Source of the DNA: Paraburkholderia sp. CNPSo 3272
GTDB lineage: Bacteria > Pseudomonadota > Gammaproteobacteria > Burkholderiales > Burkholderiaceae
Direction: 5' to 3'
Assembly: GCF_024206495.1 (NCBI RefSeq)
Contig: NZ_JAMBPQ010000010.1
Location: 1-64,000 of the forward strand
Length of the DNA: 64,000 bases
Part shown: positions 49,398 to 58,446 of the stretch, in pieces
Numbering within the stretch: the first letter of the stretch is position 1
How the letters are laid out: each line of letters starts with the position of its first letter
Notes under the pieces: model-generated
Told to the model about the DNA's origin: nothing
Seen by the model: the letters and a program-made list of their open reading frames with translations, nothing else
The model's database searches: none
Position numbers and translations under genes: made by a program

Positions 49398-51851
49398 ATG
49401 ACAGCCATCGGTCTCGAGTTCGATCAGTTGCAAAGCAGCGTCGAAGCGCTGCGCCGTTCCCTCTCCAATCGCCTGATGTACGGTGTGGGCAAGGACGCCG
49501 TGACGGCCCGTCCGCAGGACTGGCTGCACGCCGCGGCGCTCGCCGTGCGCGACCGGCTAGTCGAGCGCTGGATGATCACCACGCGCCGCCAGTACGATCA
49601 GGACGTCAAACGCGTCTACTACCTGTCGATGGAATTTCTCATCGGCCGCACGTTCTCGAACGCGCTGATCGCGCTCGGCATCCACGACCAGATGAAAGAA
49701 GCGCTGGCGAGCGTGGGCGTCGATATGGACACTGTGCTCGACTACGAGCCCGACGCGGCGCTCGGCAACGGCGGTCTCGGCCGCCTCGCGGCGTGCTTTC
49801 TCGATTCGATGGCGACGCTCGGCATTCCGGGCTTCGGCTATGGCATTCGCTACGACTACGGCATGTTCCGCCAGCAGATCGTGAACGGCGAGCAGGTCGA
49901 AGCGCCCGACTACTGGCTGCGCTATGGCAATCCGTGGGAGTTTCCGCGGCCCGAGGTCCAGTATCCCGTGCACTTTGGCGGCCGCACCATGCAGCGCAAC
50001 GGCCATGTGGAATGGGTCGACACGCAGCATGTGAACGCCATGGCCTACGACACGGTCATTCCCGGCTATGCCACCAGCGCGACCAACACGCTGCGGCTGT
50101 GGTCCGCGCGCGCGGATGAAGAACTCGATCTCTCGGCGTTCAACCAGGGCGACTATCAGCGCGCGGTGGAAGCGCGCAACATCTCCGAGAACGTCTCGCG
50201 GCTGCTCTATCCCGACGACTCGACGATGGCCGGGCGCGAACTGCGTCTGCGTCAGGAATACTTCTTCGTCTCCGCGACGATGCAGGACCTGATTCGCCGC
50301 TACCTGCGCACGCACAGCACGTTCGGGCGCTTCTCCGAAAAGGTCGCGGTGCACCTGAACGACACGCACCCGGTGCTGGCCATTCCCGAGCTGATCCGTC
50401 TGCTCGTGGACGTGCATCATCTGCCATGGGACGAGGCGATGCGCCACGTGCGCCGCGTGTTCTCGTACACCAACCACACGCTGATGCCCGAAGCGCTAGA
50501 AACCTGGGACATCGAACTATTGGCGCGCCTCTTGCCGCGCCACCTCGAAATCATCTTCGACATCAACGCCGCGTTCCTGCGCGAGGCGAGCGACCACGGC
50601 GCGCACGACCTCGACCTGATCCGCCGCATTTCGCTCGTGGACGAATACGGCCAGCGTCGCGTGCGCATGGCTTATCTCGCGATCGTGGCGAGCCACAAGG
50701 TGAACGGCGTCTCGAAGCTGCACTCGCAACTGATGACGCGCGATATCTTCGCCGACTTCGCGCGTCTCTTTCCTGAGCGCTTCACGAACGTCACCAACGG
50801 CATCACGCCGCGCCGCTGGCTCGCGCAGGCGAGCCAGCCGCTCGCGCGCCTCGTGGACGAAGCGATCGGGCCGCGCTGGCGCAGCGATCTCTTCGAACTG
50901 GGCGCGCTGCGCAAGCTGCGCGGCGACGCTTCGTTCGAAGCCGCGTTCCGCGCGGCCAAGCGCAGCAACAAGGTGCGCCTCGCACATCGTGCCCTCCAGC
51001 GCACGGGCATCGTCTTCAATCCTGACGCGCTGTTCGACATGCAGGTCAAGCGCATTCACGAGTACAAGCGCCAGTTGCTCAACGTGCTGCACGTGATCAC
51101 GCGCTACAACCGCATTCTCGAAGCCCCGGAACGCGACTGGGTACCACGCGTCGTGCTGTTCGCGGGCAAGGCCGCGTCGGCGTACCGCATGGCGAAGATG
51201 ATCATCCACCTCATCAACGACGTGGCCGCGAAGATCAACAACGATCCCGTAGTGGGCGATCGGCTCAAGGTGGTGTTCGTCCCGAACTACGGCGTGAGCG
51301 TGGCCGAGGCGCTGATTCCCGCGGCGGACCTGTCCGAGCAGATCTCGACGGCGGGCACCGAAGCGTCGGGCACCGGCAACATGAAGCTCGCGCTCAACGG
51401 CGCGCTCACCATGGGCACGCTCGACGGCGCGAACATCGAAATCGGCGAGGCGGTGGGGCAGGACAACATCTTCATCTTCGGGCACACCTCCGACCAAGTC
51501 GACCAGCTGCGTTGCGCGGGCTACCGGCCGCGCCAGGTCTACGAGGAAAACGCCGAACTGCGCCGCGCGCTCGACCAGATCCGCACGGGCTTCTTTTCAC
51601 CGCACGATTCGGCATGCTACAGGGACATCTTCCACACGCTCGTGGACTGGGGCGACCACTACCTCGTGCTGGCCGACTACTCGGCCTTCATCGAGGCGCA
51701 GGACGCCGCCGACCAGCGCTTCATGGACGTGCCGGCGTGGACCGCGAGCGCGATCGAAAACGTGGCGGGGATGGGGAAATTCTCTTCGGACCGTGCGATC
51801 GCGGAATACGCACGCGATATCTGGCACGTGAAGTCGATCGAGATGGAGTGA
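49398..51851 (+). CDS. glgP: Glycogen/starch/alpha-glucan phosphorylase
   Basis: An 817-aa PLP enzyme of glycosyltransferase family 35. Conserved blocks are VYYLSMEFLIGRTFSNAL (about residues 73-90), ALGNGGLGRLAACFLDSMATL (about 118-138), GYGIRYDYGMFRQ, the EALETWD region, KVNGVSKLHSQLM (about 434-446), FTNVTNGITPRRWL and KRIHEYKRQLLN (about 551-562). The PLP-Lys is in EASGTGNMKLALNGALTMGTLDGANIEI (about 653-680). It releases glucose 1-phosphate from alpha-1,4-glucans. Length matches the family. No other glycogen gene is adjacent; it stands alone after a long leader. Confidence 0.96.
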   Translation: MTAIGLEFDQLQSSVEALRRSLSNRLMYGVGKDAVTARPQDWLHAAALAVRDRLVERWMITTRRQYDQDVKRVYYLSMEFLIGRTFSNALIALGIHDQMKEALASVGVDMDTVLDYEPDAALGNGGLGRLAACFLDSMATLGIPGFGYGIRYDYGMFRQQIVNGEQVEAPDYWLRYGNPWEFPRPEVQYPVHFGGRTMQRNGHVEWVDTQHVNAMAYDTVIPGYATSATNTLRLWSARADEELDLSAFNQGDYQRAVEARNISENVSRLLYPDDSTMAGRELRLRQEYFFVSATMQDLIRRYLRTHSTFGRFSEKVAVHLNDTHPVLAIPELIRLLVDVHHLPWDEAMRHVRRVFSYTNHTLMPEALETWDIELLARLLPRHLEIIFDINAAFLREASDHGAHDLDLIRRISLVDEYGQRRVRMAYLAIVASHKVNGVSKLHSQLMTRDIFADFARLFPERFTNVTNGITPRRWLAQASQPLARLVDEAIGPRWRSDLFELGALRKLRGDASFEAAFRAAKRSNKVRLAHRALQRTGIVFNPDALFDMQVKRIHEYKRQLLNVLHVITRYNRILEAPERDWVPRVVLFAGKAASAYRMAKMIIHLINDVAAKINNDPVVGDRLKVVFVPNYGVSVAEALIPAADLSEQISTAGTEASGTGNMKLALNGALTMGTLDGANIEIGEAVGQDNIFIFGHTSDQVDQLRCAGYRPRQVYEENAELRRALDQIRTGFFSPHDSACYRDIFHTLVDWGDHYLVLADYSAFIEAQDAADQRFMDVPAWTASAIENVAGMGKFSSDRAIAEYARDIWHVKSIEME

Positions 51852-51893
51852 GGGCGAGCGCCCGCGGTGCTGCCGGCCGTGCTTTCGGCGGTA

Positions 51894-52310
51894 TCAGGGT
51901 GCTGCGGGACGCGTCGTGCCGCCTTCTGCCTGCGCCGCTTGCGCGGCCTTGGCGGTGCGCACCGCTTCCTGCACGCGTTCGAGGAATGCCGGGTCGAGGC
52001 TCGTGACCGCCTCGCGCGATTCGCCGCCCGTCACGACGTAGAGCCGGTGCACGGCTTCCTGCCAGAGCCACGCGAGCCAGCCCACCACGATCACCATCAC
52101 GCCGCACGCGAGACCGGACGCCGAGCCGAGCACGCCGCCCACGACAGCGCCGGCGGCGCCGACCAGGCTGATCGCGATCGGCACAACGCGGCTGCGCCGC
52201 CCGATGACGATACGCACGTCCTCGATGTCGCGCATGGGGAAGACCTGGCCGGCCGCGGAGAGCGCGTTGCGCGTGACCGAGACGGCGGCTTCGTTGAAAG
52301 GGAGTTCCAT
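51894..52310 (-). CDS. DUF6232-like small membrane protein
   Basis: A 138-aa protein. The N-terminus (MELPFNEAAVSVTRNALSAAGQVFPMRDIEDVRI) is a soluble PH-like strand segment; two hydrophobic helices follow (about residues 45-85: AISLVGAAGAVVGGVLGSASG and CGVMVIVVGWLAWLW). A soluble tail has LYVVTGGESREAVTSLDP and a final Ala/Gln/Arg stretch. This layout fits the DUF6232 type, small proteins of unknown function. ATG at 52310 was selected because the longer upstream frame is Pro/Trp/Ala-rich and does not fit. It is convergent with glgP. Confidence 0.65.
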   Translation of the reverse strand: MELPFNEAAVSVTRNALSAAGQVFPMRDIEDVRIVIGRRSRVVPIAISLVGAAGAVVGGVLGSASGLACGVMVIVVGWLAWLWQEAVHRLYVVTGGESREAVTSLDPAFLERVQEAVRTAKAAQAAQAEGGTTRPAAP

Positions 52311-52477
52311 CGGTTCGATAGCTGCGAGGTGAGAGAGCGCAGCGTACCAGAAGCGGGGCCAGGGCGGGCTCGCGGCGGACATAACGTCGCAGCCCGGACC
52401 AAGGGCGGGTTGGGCCGCCTGCCGGAGCCGCTATACTTGCGCGCTTTTAATGCCCCCGTCGGCACCAGGGATTCTCC

Positions 52478-52819
52478 ATGAGCACACTGCCACGCTGTCC
52501 GAAATGCAATTCCGGGTTCACCTACGAAGATGGGAACGTCTACATCTGCCCGGAGTGTGCGCATGAATGGTCAGGGCAAGCCACCGCGCCCGCGGAAACC
52601 GCGGGCAAGGAGTATCGCGATTCGGCCGGCAATGTCCTTCAGGACGGAGATACCGTCACGGTCATCAAGGACCTGAAACTCAAGGGTTCGGGTGGCGTGA
52701 TCAAGATGGGCACCAAAGTGAAAAATATCCGGCTGGTGGATAGCGACCACGATATCGATTGCAAGATCGACGGCTTCGGCGCCATGAGCCTCAAATCGGA
52801 GTTCGTCAGGAAGGCGTGA
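52478..52819 (+). CDS. yjdM: Zinc ribbon YjdM (PhnA-like) protein
   Basis: A 113-aa protein with an N-terminal zinc ribbon ([25 protein letters not shown], residues 8-32, two CXXC pairs) and a C-terminal domain (about 47-111, [63 protein letters not shown]), the standard PhnA/YjdM architecture. The name PhnA is historical; the protein is not part of phosphonate breakdown. Molecular function unknown. It lies alone; a hairpin after it serves mainly the convergent porin gene. Confidence 0.92.
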   Translation: MSTLPRCPKCNSGFTYEDGNVYICPECAHEWSGQATAPAETAGKEYRDSAGNVLQDGDTVTVIKDLKLKGSGGVIKMGTKVKNIRLVDSDHDIDCKIDGFGAMSLKSEFVRKA

Positions 52820-52853
52820 CGAAGAGCGTCGTCGTGCATCGACTGCGATGAAC

Positions 52854-52886
52854 CAAAAAAAGCGGGGCATCCCAAGGGATGCCCCG
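52854..52886 (-). terminator. Intrinsic terminator after the second porin gene
   Basis: CGGGGCATCCC at 52863-52873 pairs with GGGATGCCCCG at 52876-52886; the plus strand has a run of A at 52855-52861, the U run of the minus-strand transcript. It lies about 96 nt after the porin stop and faces yjdM. Confidence 0.8.
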
Positions 52887-52981
52887 TCCGGTAAGGCGCG
52901 GCGTGCAGCGCGAGCTGCGGCGCGCCGAGCAGAGCCGGCGCTATGAGTCGCCGGCCGCCGCTGTTGCGCGAGTGACGCTGC

Positions 52982-54157
52982 TTAGAACTTGTGGCGGATA
53001 CCGACGCGAACCGCGACTTGATCCTGCGAACCCGGGCCCGACGGCTGGAAAATGTTCGAGCCCGAGTCGCCGATCTGTGCCTGAACCTTCTGGCCGTTCG
53101 CGAGCGTGCCCGATGCGTCCTGATACGACACGAGGCCGTAGACGTCGGTGCGCTTGCTGAGCGCGTAGTCAAGCGATGCGTTGACCTGGTTCCAGTGAGC
53201 CGTCTGGCTGCCCGAGGTGCGCGAGTACGTGTAGCCGAGCGCAGCCGCGAGAGCCGGCGTGAAGGCGTACTTGCCGCCTGCTTCGTACGCGTTGTAGAGC
53301 GTCGACGAACCGGCGATCGGCGAGAGCAGCGTGTTGGTCCAAAGGGCCCACAGCGTTGCCGGGCCGACGATGTAGCGGCCACCGACACCGAACGAGCGCG
53401 TGTCGCGCAGCGTGCCCTGTGCAACGTTGGCGATCGTGGTCGTGGTCGACGGCGTGGTCTGGCCCGGGTACGTCTGGTTGAAGTAGGCAGCGCCGATGCT
53501 GAACGGGCCGTAGCCGTAGTTCGCGCCGAAGCTGTACGCGCGCGACGAGCCGGCGATCGGGCTGGCCGCCGGGCCCGTTGCCGGTGCGCCGGCGAACGAG
53601 GTTGAGTTCGAGAAGCCGTACAACGCGCCGAACGTGAAGCCCGAGAAGTTCACGCTCTGGAACTTGACCGCGTTGTTGATGCGGCTCGAGGTCAGCTGGT
53701 CGATGTCGTTGAAGTGGTATGCCCAGTTACCCGAGACGGTGTTGCCACCGGTCGAGTACTGCGAGCCGAGAATGTCCGTGTTGAGCGAGTATTGACGGCC
53801 GAAGGTCAGCGAACCGATGTTCGACTGCGTCAGACCGACGAATGCTTGACGGCCGAACATCGCGCCGCCCTGGCCTGCCGTGCCGTTACCGCTGTTGAAG
53901 CCGTTTTCGAGCACGAAGATCGCCTTCAGGCCGCCGCCCAGGTCTTCCGTGCCGCGCAGGCCCCAACGGCTGCCCTGCGCCACGCCGTCACCGTACGAGA
54001 ACTGATGCGAGCTGCCGTTCGTACCGTTCGAGTTCTTCACGTTGCTGATGTAATTCACGCCCGCGTCGATCACGCCGTACAGCGTTACGCTGCTTTGTGC
54101 GTGGGCAACGCCTGCAATCGAGGCCAGAATAGCGGTGGTCAGAATCTTCTTATTCAA
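52982..54157 (-). CDS. Outer membrane porin (OmpC-like)
   Basis: A 391-aa porin. It has a signal peptide (MNKKILTTAILASIAGVAHA) followed by QSSVTLYGVIDAGVNYISNV, the family's first strand. Then come GSRWGLRGTEDLGGGLKAIFVLENGF, GRQAFVGL and LTFGRQYSLN, and a constriction-loop region. The C-terminus ends VAVRVGIRHKF with the BAM-recognition Phe. It is a trimeric general-diffusion pore. Codon use is strongly biased, as in highly expressed genes, and more so than for the porin at 20.4 kb, so this is probably the main porin of the two. A long 5' region of about 500 bp precedes it. Confidence 0.94.
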   Translation of the reverse strand: MNKKILTTAILASIAGVAHAQSSVTLYGVIDAGVNYISNVKNSNGTNGSSHQFSYGDGVAQGSRWGLRGTEDLGGGLKAIFVLENGFNSGNGTAGQGGAMFGRQAFVGLTQSNIGSLTFGRQYSLNTDILGSQYSTGGNTVSGNWAYHFNDIDQLTSSRINNAVKFQSVNFSGFTFGALYGFSNSTSFAGAPATGPAASPIAGSSRAYSFGANYGYGPFSIGAAYFNQTYPGQTTPSTTTTIANVAQGTLRDTRSFGVGGRYIVGPATLWALWTNTLLSPIAGSSTLYNAYEAGGKYAFTPALAAALGYTYSRTSGSQTAHWNQVNASLDYALSKRTDVYGLVSYQDASGTLANGQKVQAQIGDSGSNIFQPSGPGSQDQVAVRVGIRHKF

Positions 54158-54334
54158 CTGTTTCTCCGGGTAAAGGACGAGATGACTACTCCCGGCCTCT
54201 TATGGGCCGGTCAATGCGACGGGCTGCAATTTAAGGCTCGATAACGAAAGGAATGTGACAGTAAGGGTTTGTAGGGGAAATGTCGCCATTCTGTTGTGTA
54301 AATGCCACAGACAGGTTGTAGCCCCGCTCAACGA

Positions 54335-54376
54335 CGCCCGAAGCCCGCTACTGGTGGCTTCGCGGGCGATTTTTCT
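54335..54376 (+). terminator. Orphan terminator-like hairpin on the plus strand
   Basis: CGCCCG-AAGCC at 54335-54345 pairs with GGCTT-CG-CGGGCG at 54356-54368 with a 2-nt bulge, followed by ATTTTTC. No plus-strand gene precedes it, so it would end an unannotated transcript antisense to the porin leader. Confidence 0.4.
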
Positions 54377-54609
54377 GTCAATTCGAAAGGCTGGACTGCG
54401 GCAATCGGCCTTATAAAATTTTTTTCTAAGCTTTCTTCTATCTGCCGGGTTAATGGATCTTTTGACTCTCGCTTCAAGCTGGGTTCGATTGATCTCAAGG
54501 GCGCATTAACGGCCGATCAATGCGCGCTTTACATGGTTGATTGCCATCGATTCATGGAAATTGAAAATTAGTTACCCGAAATAATTGAAATAGCGGGAAT
54601 CGCCCATGA

Positions 54610-54642
54610 AAAAAGGCTCGCATCACGGATGCGAGCCTTTTT
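54610..54642 (-). terminator. Bidirectional terminator after the aspartoacylase-family gene
   Basis: A perfect 15-bp stem (AAAAAGGCTCGCATC at 54610-54624 with 54628-54642) and ACG loop. The A and T runs flank it on both sides, so it can act on both strands. It is 18 nt after the stop of the minus-strand gene. Confidence 0.9.
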
Positions 54643-54660
54643 ACGGTAAAGCGTTGCAGA

Positions 54661-55776
54661 TTACAGCGAAAGAAGCGAGCCGCTGCGAATGGGCTTTTCG
54701 CCGGCAATGCGTGCGACTTCCATGCCGGCCGTGGCGAAGCGCGCGCTATGGCGCGCGTACATCACGCCGCTCACGCCCGCGTGCAGCGTCGTCACAGTAT
54801 CGGCGAGCGGGTCGATGACATCGGCAATCGCCGCGCCGCGTTCCACCCAGGTGCCGCAATCCACGCGAAACACGAGCACGCCGCTGGCAGGCGCCACGAT
54901 CGGCTCCGTGCCCGCCAGCGGCGTGGCCGCATGGGCGAGCGGCGGCAGCGGCGCGGCCGTGCCTTCGATGACGCCGCGCCCGATCAGATAGTCGACGATG
55001 GCCTGGGCGTCGTGCTCGGCGAGTTCGTGCGAGACGTCGCGCTGGCCGCGCAGCTCGACCGTCACCGAAATCGAGCCGTACGGAATGGGGAAGCGCGTGC
55101 CGAAGTGCTCGCGCAACTCCGACCAGCAGAAGCTGTGAATCTCGTCGAACGGATTGCCGATCGAGTTGAGCGCGAGGAGCGACGCCTTGGCGTCGAGATA
55201 GCGCGCGAGCGGCTCGACGTCGGACCACAGCTCTGGGTTCGTGTAGATGTGCATGGCGGCTTCCCAGTCGCAATGCAGGTCGAGCACGATGTCGGCGTCG
55301 TATGAAAGGCGCTGAAGCGCGAGCCGCATCGAATCGAGTTCGGTTTTCGGCTTCTGCGCGGCCAGTGCTTCGCCCATGGCGGCGCGGATTGCGGTGCGGT
55401 TCGCGGCTTCGTCGGGTCCGAGACTCGCCTCGATGCTGGGCAGCACGAGCGCGGTGAGTTCGTGGAAATTACGGTTGAAGTTCTGCGCCGTGTTCGATTC
55501 GAAGCGGCCGATCATATGCCCGAGCCAGTGCTGATTCAGGCCCACGGGGTTGGGCACCGGCACGATTACGATCTCGCCGCGAAGGCGGCCCTCAGCTTCC
55601 AGCACCGCGAGCTTGCGGCGCAGCGCCCACGAGACGAGCATGCCCGGCAGTTCGTCGGCGTGCAGCGAGGACTGGATGTAGACCTTGGGACCGCCGGCCT
55701 TGCCGTAGTGGAAACTGGCAAGTTCCCGCGCGGTACCGAGGGCGGGCGCGATCAACGGGTGGTTTCGGGTTTGCAT
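54661..55776 (-). CDS. Succinylglutamate desuccinylase/aspartoacylase family deacylase
   Basis: A 371-aa zinc-dependent M14-like hydrolase. The metal and substrate motifs are YIQSSLHADELPGMLVSWAL (about residues 30-49, with the His and Glu ligands in HADE), GEIVIVPVPNPVGLNQHWLGHMIGRF (about 64-89) and VLDLHCDWEAAMHIY (about 163-177, third His ligand). A C-terminal beta domain (about 285-360, ASGVLVFRVDCGTWVERGAAIADV) resembles the biotinyl/lipoyl-like barrel of AstE-type proteins. It removes an acyl group from an N-acyl amino acid; the exact substrate is unknown. The ATG at 55776 gives the family start. It is a single unit with a terminator. Confidence 0.88.
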   Translation of the reverse strand: MQTRNHPLIAPALGTARELASFHYGKAGGPKVYIQSSLHADELPGMLVSWALRRKLAVLEAEGRLRGEIVIVPVPNPVGLNQHWLGHMIGRFESNTAQNFNRNFHELTALVLPSIEASLGPDEAANRTAIRAAMGEALAAQKPKTELDSMRLALQRLSYDADIVLDLHCDWEAAMHIYTNPELWSDVEPLARYLDAKASLLALNSIGNPFDEIHSFCWSELREHFGTRFPIPYGSISVTVELRGQRDVSHELAEHDAQAIVDYLIGRGVIEGTAAPLPPLAHAATPLAGTEPIVAPASGVLVFRVDCGTWVERGAAIADVIDPLADTVTTLHAGVSGVMYARHSARFATAGMEVARIAGEKPIRSGSLLSL

Positions 55777-55960
55777 GATGGATGCGCGAGGCGCGGCGGC
55801 CCGCAAAGGTGTTGGAGTGGACGATGGCCCAGTAAGCAAGTGCTGGGGGCCGTAGACCGATCTTAGCCGATTCGACGCGCCGCCGGAACCAGCGCGCCCG
55901 CGCGCGTCTGCCGCATCGTCGTAAAAATATGGAATCCGAAATAAAATTCCGGAAACGAAA

Positions 55961-55985
55961 AAGCCCGGGCGGAAAGCCCGGGCTT
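55961..55985 (-). terminator. Intrinsic terminator after the amino-acid-binding protein gene
   Basis: A perfect 10-bp stem (AAGCCCGGGC at 55961-55970 with 55976-55985), GGAAA loop on plus, and a run of A before it that becomes the U run of the minus-strand transcript. It is 37 nt after the stop. Confidence 0.88.
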
Positions 55986-56021
55986 CGTGCGCCGTGATAC
56001 AGCGCCGGCGCGATTTGGAGC

Positions 56022-56789
56022 TTAGCTGCCGTACACGTCGAAGTCGAAGTACCTGGATTCGATCTTCTTGTACGTGCCGTCCTTGATCATGTCGGCGATA
56101 GCCTTGTCGATCTTGCCCTTCAGGTCGGCGTCTTCCTTGCGCAGGCCGATGGCGGCTGCGCCCGTCGGGATTTCCTTGCCGGCGAACTGGAAGCCGGCGC
56201 CGCGCGGCGTCTTCAGGAAGCCCAGATCTGCTTGCACTTCGTCCTGCAGCGCGGCGTCCAGACGGCCCGAGAGCAGGTCGGCGTAGACCTGGTCCTGGTT
56301 CTGGTAAGGAACGACGTTCACGCCCTTCGGTGCCCAGTTTTCCTTCGCGTAGGTTTCCTGGATCGTGCCTTGCTCGACGCCAACCGATTTGCCCTTGAGC
56401 GAGTCAGCCGTCGGGGCGAGGCTCGAGCCCTTCTTGGCGACGAGGCGCGTCGGCGTGTTGAACAGCTTCGCCGAGAAGGCGATCTGCTGCTCGCGCTGCG
56501 GGGTGATCGTCATCGACGAAAGCACGCCGTCGAACTTCTTGGCCTTCAGGCCCGGGATCATGCCGTCGAAGTCTTGCTCGACCCACACGCACTTGGCGTT
56601 CAGGCGCTTGCAGATTTCGTTGCCGAGGTCGATGTCGAAGCCGACCAGCTTGCCATCGGGTGCTTTGGATTCGAACGGTGCGTAGCTGGCGTCAACGCCG
56701 AAACGCACGGTGGACCAGTCCTTCGCGTGGGCGACGCCGGCCGAGACGGCGAGCACGGCAACCGTGAGGGTGGCAAGCAGTTTCTTCAC
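56022..56789 (-). CDS. Periplasmic amino-acid-binding protein (HisJ/ArgT-like)
   Basis: A 255-aa ABC-transporter substrate-binding protein of family 3. The GTG at 56789 follows GAGGAGTACCCATA and gives a signal peptide (VKKLLATLTVAVLAVSAGVAHA). The mature part begins WSTVRFGVDASYAPFESKAPDGKLVGFDIDLGNEIC, the classic lysine/arginine/ornithine/histidine-binding start, and continues with WVEQDFDGMIPGLKAKKFDGVLSSMTITPQREQQIAFS and the C-terminal RYFDFDVYGS. It would deliver a basic amino acid to an inner-membrane ABC permease. No permease or ATPase gene lies next to it, so it works with components encoded elsewhere. It is followed by a clear terminator. Confidence 0.92.
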   Translation of the reverse strand: MKKLLATLTVAVLAVSAGVAHAKDWSTVRFGVDASYAPFESKAPDGKLVGFDIDLGNEICKRLNAKCVWVEQDFDGMIPGLKAKKFDGVLSSMTITPQREQQIAFSAKLFNTPTRLVAKKGSSLAPTADSLKGKSVGVEQGTIQETYAKENWAPKGVNVVPYQNQDQVYADLLSGRLDAALQDEVQADLGFLKTPRGAGFQFAGKEIPTGAAAIGLRKEDADLKGKIDKAIADMIKDGTYKKIESRYFDFDVYGS

Positions 56790-57266
56790 TATGGGTACTC
56801 CTCGAGATGGTTCAGGGCGCGCCGCGTGCGGTTGTGCCGCCATGGCGCATTTTCCAGCGCGGCTCGCGCCGGATTATTGTTGGACCCGCCAGCCTGCGGC
56901 CAGCGAAGCGCGCGCAAGCTTACCAGGTCAAAATTGCTGCGTCGCTAGTGTAATACCGGATAGCGGGAAAGGGCGCCTGTAAGTGTACGCCCGTGCGCTT
57001 GTACGATTTATCGCAAAGCCTCGTCGGGCAAGGCGCGCCGCCCAATGCGGACAGGCGTTGCGGGGGACCTGGGATGGGCTGCGCGATGCTCTGACGCAAC
57101 AGTCGGAAGAATGCGATGCCGCGTGCTCGCGGCATCGTTAGCGGTATGAAGGGAAAGTGAAATCGGATCGACGGCTCGCGGGGCGTTTTAGGGTCGAATG
57201 GGCCATACCGAAACGCCGTTTATTCGCGGTGCAGGAGACACATCCGGCTGCACCGCGTGGACGACG
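56790..57266. other. Intergenic region between phnM and the binding-protein gene
   Basis: 477 bp, both flanking genes on the minus strand. It must hold the promoter of the binding-protein gene. I see no terminator for the phn operon and no phnN gene. The frames in it do not resemble proteins. Confidence 0.5.
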
Positions 57267-58400
57267 TCAGACCACGCGCACGCCCGCGCGCCACGTCGCG
57301 CGCGGCACGGGCAGCGAATCGAGCATCGTCACCCGCACGAAGTCCGCGCGCAGGCCCGGCTCGATCGCGCCGCGGTCGTGCAGGCCGGACTTGCTGGCGG
57401 GTTCCCACGAGACCGTGGCGAGCGCGCGCGGCAGCGTCCAGTCGGCCTTGGTCACGAGGTCGAACGCGGCGGTCAGGAGGCTCGACGGCACGTAGTCGGA
57501 CGAGAGGATGTCGAGCAAACCGGCCTGCGCCAGCTCCAGCGCCGAGACGTTGCCCGAGTGCGAGCCGCCGCGCACCACGTTCGGCGCACCCATGATCGTC
57601 GCGATGCCGCGCTTTTTCGCTTCCTCGGCGGCCACGCGCGTGGTCGGGAATTCGGCGAGCACGATGCCTTCGGCCGCGGCCTGCTCGACGTGCTCTACGA
57701 GCGTGTCGTCGTGGCTCGCAAGCGGGATATTGCGCGTGCGGCAGCGCTGCACGATTTCCAGGCGGTGCGCGTCCGCGTAGCGTTCCTGCTCCGTGGCCAT
57801 TTCGGCGAGCATCGTGTCGGTCTGCTCGTCGGTCCACTTGCCATGGCGCTCCTGAAATTTGCGCCATTGCTCACGGTCGTGCCACTGGCGCTGGCCCGGC
57901 GTGTGGTCCATCACCGAGGCGAGGCGCAGCAGCGGGTGGTCGCTGAGCGTGTCGAACAGCTCGATCACGTCTTCGGTGGCGATCTCGCAGCGCAAGTGCA
58001 GGAAGTGCTCGGCGCGCAGCAAGTTGCGCTCGGAAAAGCGCGTCAGCGCCTGGGCGCTCGCGAGCTGCACGTCGCGGCCGCGCACGCCCACGGCGAGGCG
58101 CGTGCCGATGGCCAGCGCGTCGAATACCGTGGTGATGCCGGCGGCGGCGATCTGCGCGTCGTGAATGACGAATGCGGCGTCGGTGTTCCAGTGCACGCCG
58201 GGGCGCGGCGCGAGGTGCTTTTCCAGGTTGTCGGTGTGCAGTTCGACGAGACCGGGCAGCAGGAAGTCACCTTCCCAGTCTTCGGCTTCGGGCGCGGCGG
58301 TCGAGCCGCGCGAGATGTCGCGGATCTTGCCGTCTTCCACGCTTAGCGTGCCGGTGAAAACGTCGTCTCGCGTCACGATGCGAGCGTTTTTAATCAACAT
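57267..58400 (-). CDS. phnM: Phosphonate metabolism protein PhnM (RPnTP diphosphatase)
   Basis: A 377-aa amidohydrolase-fold enzyme. It begins MLIKNARIVTRDDVFTGTLSVEDGKI and has the metal motif GLVELHTDNLEKHLAPRPGVHWN (about residues 49-71), where the usual HxH is represented by the PhnM-type HTDN, followed by SVMDHTPGQRQW (about 158-169), LASHDDTLVEHVE (about 232-244) and SSDYVPSSLL (about 305-314). It removes pyrophosphate from the ribose-1-phosphonate 5-triphosphate formed by PhnI and thereby gives the PhnJ substrate. It starts 46 nt after phnL and is the last phn gene seen; phnN is not present downstream in this window. Confidence 0.94.
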   Translation of the reverse strand: MLIKNARIVTRDDVFTGTLSVEDGKIRDISRGSTAAPEAEDWEGDFLLPGLVELHTDNLEKHLAPRPGVHWNTDAAFVIHDAQIAAAGITTVFDALAIGTRLAVGVRGRDVQLASAQALTRFSERNLLRAEHFLHLRCEIATEDVIELFDTLSDHPLLRLASVMDHTPGQRQWHDREQWRKFQERHGKWTDEQTDTMLAEMATEQERYADAHRLEIVQRCRTRNIPLASHDDTLVEHVEQAAAEGIVLAEFPTTRVAAEEAKKRGIATIMGAPNVVRGGSHSGNVSALELAQAGLLDILSSDYVPSSLLTAAFDLVTKADWTLPRALATVSWEPASKSGLHDRGAIEPGLRADFVRVTMLDSLPVPRATWRAGVRVV

Positions 58401-58446
58401 CGTCTGGCTCCGTATCAGATATCGGTTTGCGCCGTTCAGGCGGGAT

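Larger units (their letters stand above)
54158..54660. other. Intergenic region before the second porin gene
   Basis: 503 bp, AT-richer than average. It contains two terminator-like structures (54335-54376 and 54610-54642) and the porin promoter region. The 89-codon plus-strand frame at 54302 is not convincing as a gene. Confidence 0.5.

Noticed and set aside
54302..54571. An 89-codon plus-strand frame
   Set aside because: It runs through a terminator hairpin, has no ribosome binding site and no recognisable features.
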